A stretch of 7,298 nucleotides of DNA, taken from Candidatus Brocadiaceae bacterium (GTDB taxonomy: Bacteria; Planctomycetota; Brocadiia; SM23-32). A program made the position numbers and the translations under genes. The stretch covers positions 1 through 7,298 of the forward strand of contig PWZK01000365.1 in the NCBI GenBank assembly GCA_003567495.1. Direction: 5' to 3'. Under the pieces are notes generated by a model. It made no database searches and was not told the origin of the DNA. It was given only the letters and a program-made list of their open reading frames with translations. The number at the start of each line of letters is the position of its first letter. Position 1 is the stretch's first letter. Positions 5,211 to 7,298 of the stretch are shown here, one piece after another.

Positions 5211-5245
5211 AAAATCGCCGCCGGCCCGGAGAGGGGCCGGCGGCG
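5211..5245 (-). terminator. GC-rich 12-bp hairpin with T4 tract between the two minus-strand genes
   Basis: CGCCGCCGGCCC (5216-5227) pairs perfectly with GGGCCGGCGGCG (5234-5245) around a six-base loop. Read on the minus strand, the stem begins 11 bases past the stop of the first gene and is followed by ATTTT (complement of 5211-5215). This is an intrinsic-terminator shape with a short T-tract. It would let only part of the transcripts reach the GspC-like gene, or mark the first gene's RNA end. Confidence 0.65.
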
Positions 5246-5256
5246 GAACCCACACT

Positions 5257-5354
5257 TCAATCGCGCGTGCGGCCGCGGCGCTGCCGCGTGCCTTCTTCGG
5301 CCTCTCTCATCCTCTCGAGCATGCGTTCGCGAACTTCGGGGGCGGCATCTTCCA
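5257..5354 (-). repeat. 3'-end direct repeat, copy 2 (in the signal-peptide gene)
   Basis: This copy is 98 bp, 96 identical to 4354-4451, with the same reading frame and stop codon. The sequence just after each stop codon is different, so the near-identity is limited to the coding 3' end. Confidence 0.9.
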
Positions 5355-5886
5355 ACCTCCTCTGTCGACGCTCGCGCCACTGCTCCCTCAGCGCTTCGCG
5401 TTCATTCTCATCCATAGATTCGAGTTCTTCGCGCCGGGCTCTCATCTGCTCACGCCTTTCCCCCAGAGCCTCCCTGCGCGCATCTTCCTCGGGTATTTCA
5501 CGCACGCGTCGCGGCCTCTCCTCGGCAAGCCTCTCCCCGGCGGCCGCCATTCTTTCTACCACCTCCCTGGCAGTCTCCAGAATCCGAGCCGCCATTTGCT
5601 CATCATCGGAGATTATCACCAGAGTAGCACCGCCACCTTCTATTTCGCTTACCATAGCCTTCACTCCTTCCATACCAAGAAGGGCATCAAGCGATGCCGC
5701 CCTCCGGGGAGCCTCGCCACGCTGCATGGCCGCAATCCGCTCGCGGCGCCTTTCCTCCAACCTCGTGCGCAGATTTTCTTCAGCAGCCGCATCATCGCCG
5801 GCCACTGCAAACCCTCCGCCGAGAACAAACACGCCCGTCAGGGCACAAACAACCACCCTTACACCGAATTGATGTAAAGTTTTCAT
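5257..5886 (-). CDS. Secreted/periplasmic charged protein with signal peptide and the shared C-terminal tail
   Basis: I do not recognise a family. The 209-residue product starts with a signal peptide (MKTLHQFGVRVVVCALTGVF, then VLGGGFAVAG), probably cut near residue 30. A charged, mostly helical chain rich in Arg and Glu follows (TRLEERRRERIAAMQRGEAP and a long segment from ~105), with a short hydrophobic patch at ~86-93 (GATLVIIS) that could be a beta-strand. The last ~52 residues align with the end of the downstream GspC-like protein. I chose ATG at 5886-5884 over an in-frame start at 5934 because GGGAGGTG (complement of 5891-5898) sits four bases upstream and the signal peptide begins there. 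A good promoter is at 5949-5977. Periplasmic location matches the expected side of the GspC-like tail, so the two products may meet. Confidence 0.7.
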   Translation of the reverse strand: MKTLHQFGVRVVVCALTGVFVLGGGFAVAGDDAAAEENLRTRLEERRRERIAAMQRGEAPRRAASLDALLGMEGVKAMVSEIEGGGATLVIISDDEQMAARILETAREVVERMAAAGERLAEERPRRVREIPEEDARREALGERREQMRARREELESMDENEREALREQWRERRQRRLEDAAPEVRERMLERMREAEEGTRQRRGRTRD

Positions 5887-6080
5887 CTGGCACCTCCCTT
5901 CAAAAAAGAAACTGTCTTTACCCGACTGACTCATATTATTAAACGTTCATTATAAAAAAAACCTGCGTTTTCTTCAATCCATATTTTTTTGAACACAGGC
6001 AGGCTTATGTACTACTAATGGGGTGAGAAGAGGGCGTTAAGAAGCCATACTAACGGAAAATAACCTGGAGGGTTAGAAAA
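5887..6080. other. Divergent intergenic region
   Basis: These 194 bp separate the minus-strand GspC-like pair from the + strand DksA-like gene and hold the promoter for the former (5949-5977). For the + strand, TTGAAC at 5989-5994 could be a -35, but the facing -10 (TACTAA near 6013) is weak, so that promoter is not called. Confidence 0.5.
5949..5977 (-). promoter_or_regulatory. Sigma-70-type promoter for the minus-strand gene pair
   Basis: On the minus strand TTGAAG (complement of 5972-5977) and a perfect TATAAT (complement of 5949-5954) are 17 bp apart, with a T-rich stretch just before the -10. Transcription would start near 5942 and give a leader of about 56 bases before the ATG at 5886. 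Confidence 0.65.
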
Positions 6081-6560
6081 ATGAGAAAAAACAACACAAA
6101 AAGCAGTATCGAAGCTCTTGAGAGGGAACTGACGGCTCTGGAGCGGAATTTACTCATAACGCTGCAGGAGCGGCTGGGGCGGATAAACGCCGTTACGAAG
6201 AACAAGTCAGCTGAGTATATGGAGACAGTCTCGAACAGTGAACTCGACGACATGGCGTCGAGGCTGGCAGAGCTGGATTCCACCAAAATCGACGAGATAG
6301 AGGCTGCGCTTCAAAGACTCCGTGAAGATAAATACGGCATTTGCTCGGATTGCGGAAAAAACATCTCAAAAAAACGGCTGAGAGCACGCCCGTTTGCCAC
6401 GCTTTGTATCGGTTGCAAACAGCGTGCGGAAAAGGAGAAGCGAGGAGACGAATCCGGGAATAACCCGAGATACTCTTATGCGCGGTATGAGCCCGGAAGC
6501 GGTGGTGGAGACGGAGCACCTGCGGAATTTCCAACTTCAGTACGAGGCGACAAGTTTTAA
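6081..6560 (+). CDS. DksA/TraR-family C4 zinc-finger protein
   Basis: The 159-residue protein has the DksA/TraR layout: an N-terminal helical hairpin (residues ~8-82, EALERELTALERN and IDEIEAALQRLREDKYG), then a four-cysteine zinc finger C88-SD-C91-x17-C109-IG-C112, the spacing found in DksA. DksA-type proteins bind in the secondary channel of RNA polymerase and, with ppGpp, adjust transcription. At the coiled-coil tip, where DksA has DxxDxA, this protein has E54-L-D-D57-M-A59, so one acidic residue is Glu. A tail of about 40 residues after the finger (RYSYARYEPGSGGGDGAPAE) is Gly-rich and longer than usual. GGAGG at 6067-6071, nine bases upstream, supports the start. It converges on the FAD oxidoreductase gene with only 26 bp between stops. 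It could be a DksA paralogue or a plain zinc-finger regulator. Confidence 0.85.
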   Translation: MRKNNTKSSIEALERELTALERNLLITLQERLGRINAVTKNKSAEYMETVSNSELDDMASRLAELDSTKIDEIEAALQRLREDKYGICSDCGKNISKKRLRARPFATLCIGCKQRAEKEKRGDESGNNPRYSYARYEPGSGGGDGAPAEFPTSVRGDKF

Positions 6561-6586
6561 GTGACTCTCTGGAGCGGGCGGCAACT

Positions 6587-7297
6587 CTACAGGGGATCTA
6601 CTATCGCTCCATGGTCGCGGAGACTGGAGCGCAGCTTTTCGGTATTTATCCGTGCAAAGGATAAGTCCTCGCTCACGACGCCAGCAGCGGCTTCTCCGGC
6701 AGCTTCCCCCATGGCCATGCAGGGCGCCATCACTCTTATCGACTCTATAACTCCCCCTTTCACGTAGGTGCCGCCACCGCGTTCCGCGCATACGGACCTG
6801 CCCGGGCAGATCAGGTTTTCAATGCCCGTTGGCACCATGATCCTGTAAGGAATAGGAGTGACTTCCGGCGTAGGCCGGGCAGGTTTTTTCTTATCCTTAA
6901 GGGCCTCATTGTAATTTGACAGCCCGATTGTATCGGGAAACTCGCGCCCGCCAAACACGTCCTCCAGCGTAAGCCGGTACTCGCCGTGGATGCGCCGCGT
7001 TTCTCTCACCCCCAGAAGCGAAGCAACCGCCTTAACCCGTGCATCTGAAAAGCCCGGGAAATGTTTGCGCAGACATTTTAGCTCTTCCGCGATCTCACTG
7101 CGCCCATCGATCATGCCCCTGGTAACCGATTCGCCATCTGTGCCGTCATAACCATGCAGCCGCATGTTATTGAGCATTATAACGCCTTCTGCCAAAGGAA
7201 GAAAAACCAGCTTATCTCCCACCCCTTCAGGCAACTCTCCGCTCTCACGCAGGCGCTTTACCAGGCCCTGAAATCGAGGTTGTTTATGGGTACGGAT
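6587..7297 (-). CDS. FAD-dependent oxidoreductase, C-terminal part (5' end outside window)
   Basis: The frame is open to the right edge and stops with TAG at 6589-6587, giving 236 residues. It matches the C-terminal half of FAD-dependent oxidoreductases of the PF12831 type: NNMRLHGYDGTD, SLLGVRETRRIHGEYRLTLE, VTPIPYRIMVPTGIENLICP and GRSVCAE, then the FAD-side ending ESIRVMAPCMAMGEAAGEAA. The N-terminal dinucleotide-binding GxGxxG part must lie beyond the window. A TTG near 7234 could be read as a start, but the sequence before it (LVKRLRESGEL) continues the protein. In many environmental bacteria this family accompanies polysaccharide or sulfatase genes; the substrate is unknown. No terminator is seen between it and the convergent DksA-like gene. 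Confidence 0.85.
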   Translation of the reverse strand: MRTHKQPRFQGLVKRLRESGELPEGVGDKLVFLPLAEGVIMLNNMRLHGYDGTDGESVTRGMIDGRSEIAEELKCLRKHFPGFSDARVKAVASLLGVRETRRIHGEYRLTLEDVFGGREFPDTIGLSNYNEALKDKKKPARPTPEVTPIPYRIMVPTGIENLICPGRSVCAERGGGTYVKGGVIESIRVMAPCMAMGEAAGEAAAGVVSEDLSFARINTEKLRSSLRDHGAIVDPL

Positions 7298-7298
7298 G

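Noticed and set aside
5267..5872. Long + strand frame (201 codons) opposite the signal-peptide gene, and a similar one at 4364-4702
   Set aside because: Both are Ser/Arg-rich antisense shadows of Arg/Glu-rich coding sequence; the minus-strand frames have the ribosome binding sites, signal peptide and promoter.

Overview
The window looks like a chromosomal, moderately GC-rich stretch from a Gram-negative bacterium. The clues are a GspC-like inner-membrane protein, a periplasmic protein with a signal peptide, a DksA/TraR-type zinc-finger protein, a BNR/sialidase-type gene and a FAD-dependent oxidoreductase of the PF12831 type. Together with hexanucleotide-periodic intergenic repeats and palindromes resembling those linked to REP-associated (Y1) transposases, this gene mix would fit the PVC group (Kiritimatiellota/Lentisphaerota-like). 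That placement is an inference from style, not a demonstrated assignment.

Left part (1-2530, + strand): the last codons of an unidentified gene, then a leader with a short palindrome and a G-tract array, a YihY/BrkB-family membrane protein with a C-terminal winged-helix-like extension, a possible 27-residue small ORF overlapping its 3' end, and a PHP-domain phosphoesterase. The PHP gene is followed by a perfect 15-bp hairpin.

Middle part (2530-4353): an intergenic patch with a hexamer tandem repeat and several hairpins, then a dCMP deaminase (ComEB-like) on the minus strand. Next comes a 98-bp element with perfect 31-bp inverted arms whose spacer carries a near-consensus sigma-70 promoter pointing right. 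That promoter faces a short sialidase/BNR-like gene (3435-3971) that seems to be cut off at its C-terminus. After it lie about 380 bp without a credible gene, holding two inverted blocks of hexamer repeats.

Right part (4354-7298): two minus-strand genes in a likely operon, reading from a good promoter at 5949-5977. The first encodes a signal-peptide-bearing, highly charged protein of 209 residues, the second a GspC/type II secretion-like inner-membrane protein. The two proteins are unrelated over most of their length but end in the same charged C-terminal tail, and the last 98 bp of the two genes differ at only 2 positions. A GC-rich terminator-like hairpin and a hairpin touching the second gene's ribosome binding site lie between them. 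Divergent from this pair is a DksA/TraR-family gene, which converges on the 3' part of a FAD-dependent oxidoreductase running off the right edge.

The observations most worth following are the shared C-terminal tail of the GspC-like pair and the inverted-repeat element that carries a promoter. No complete new defence or mobile system can be shown from this window alone.
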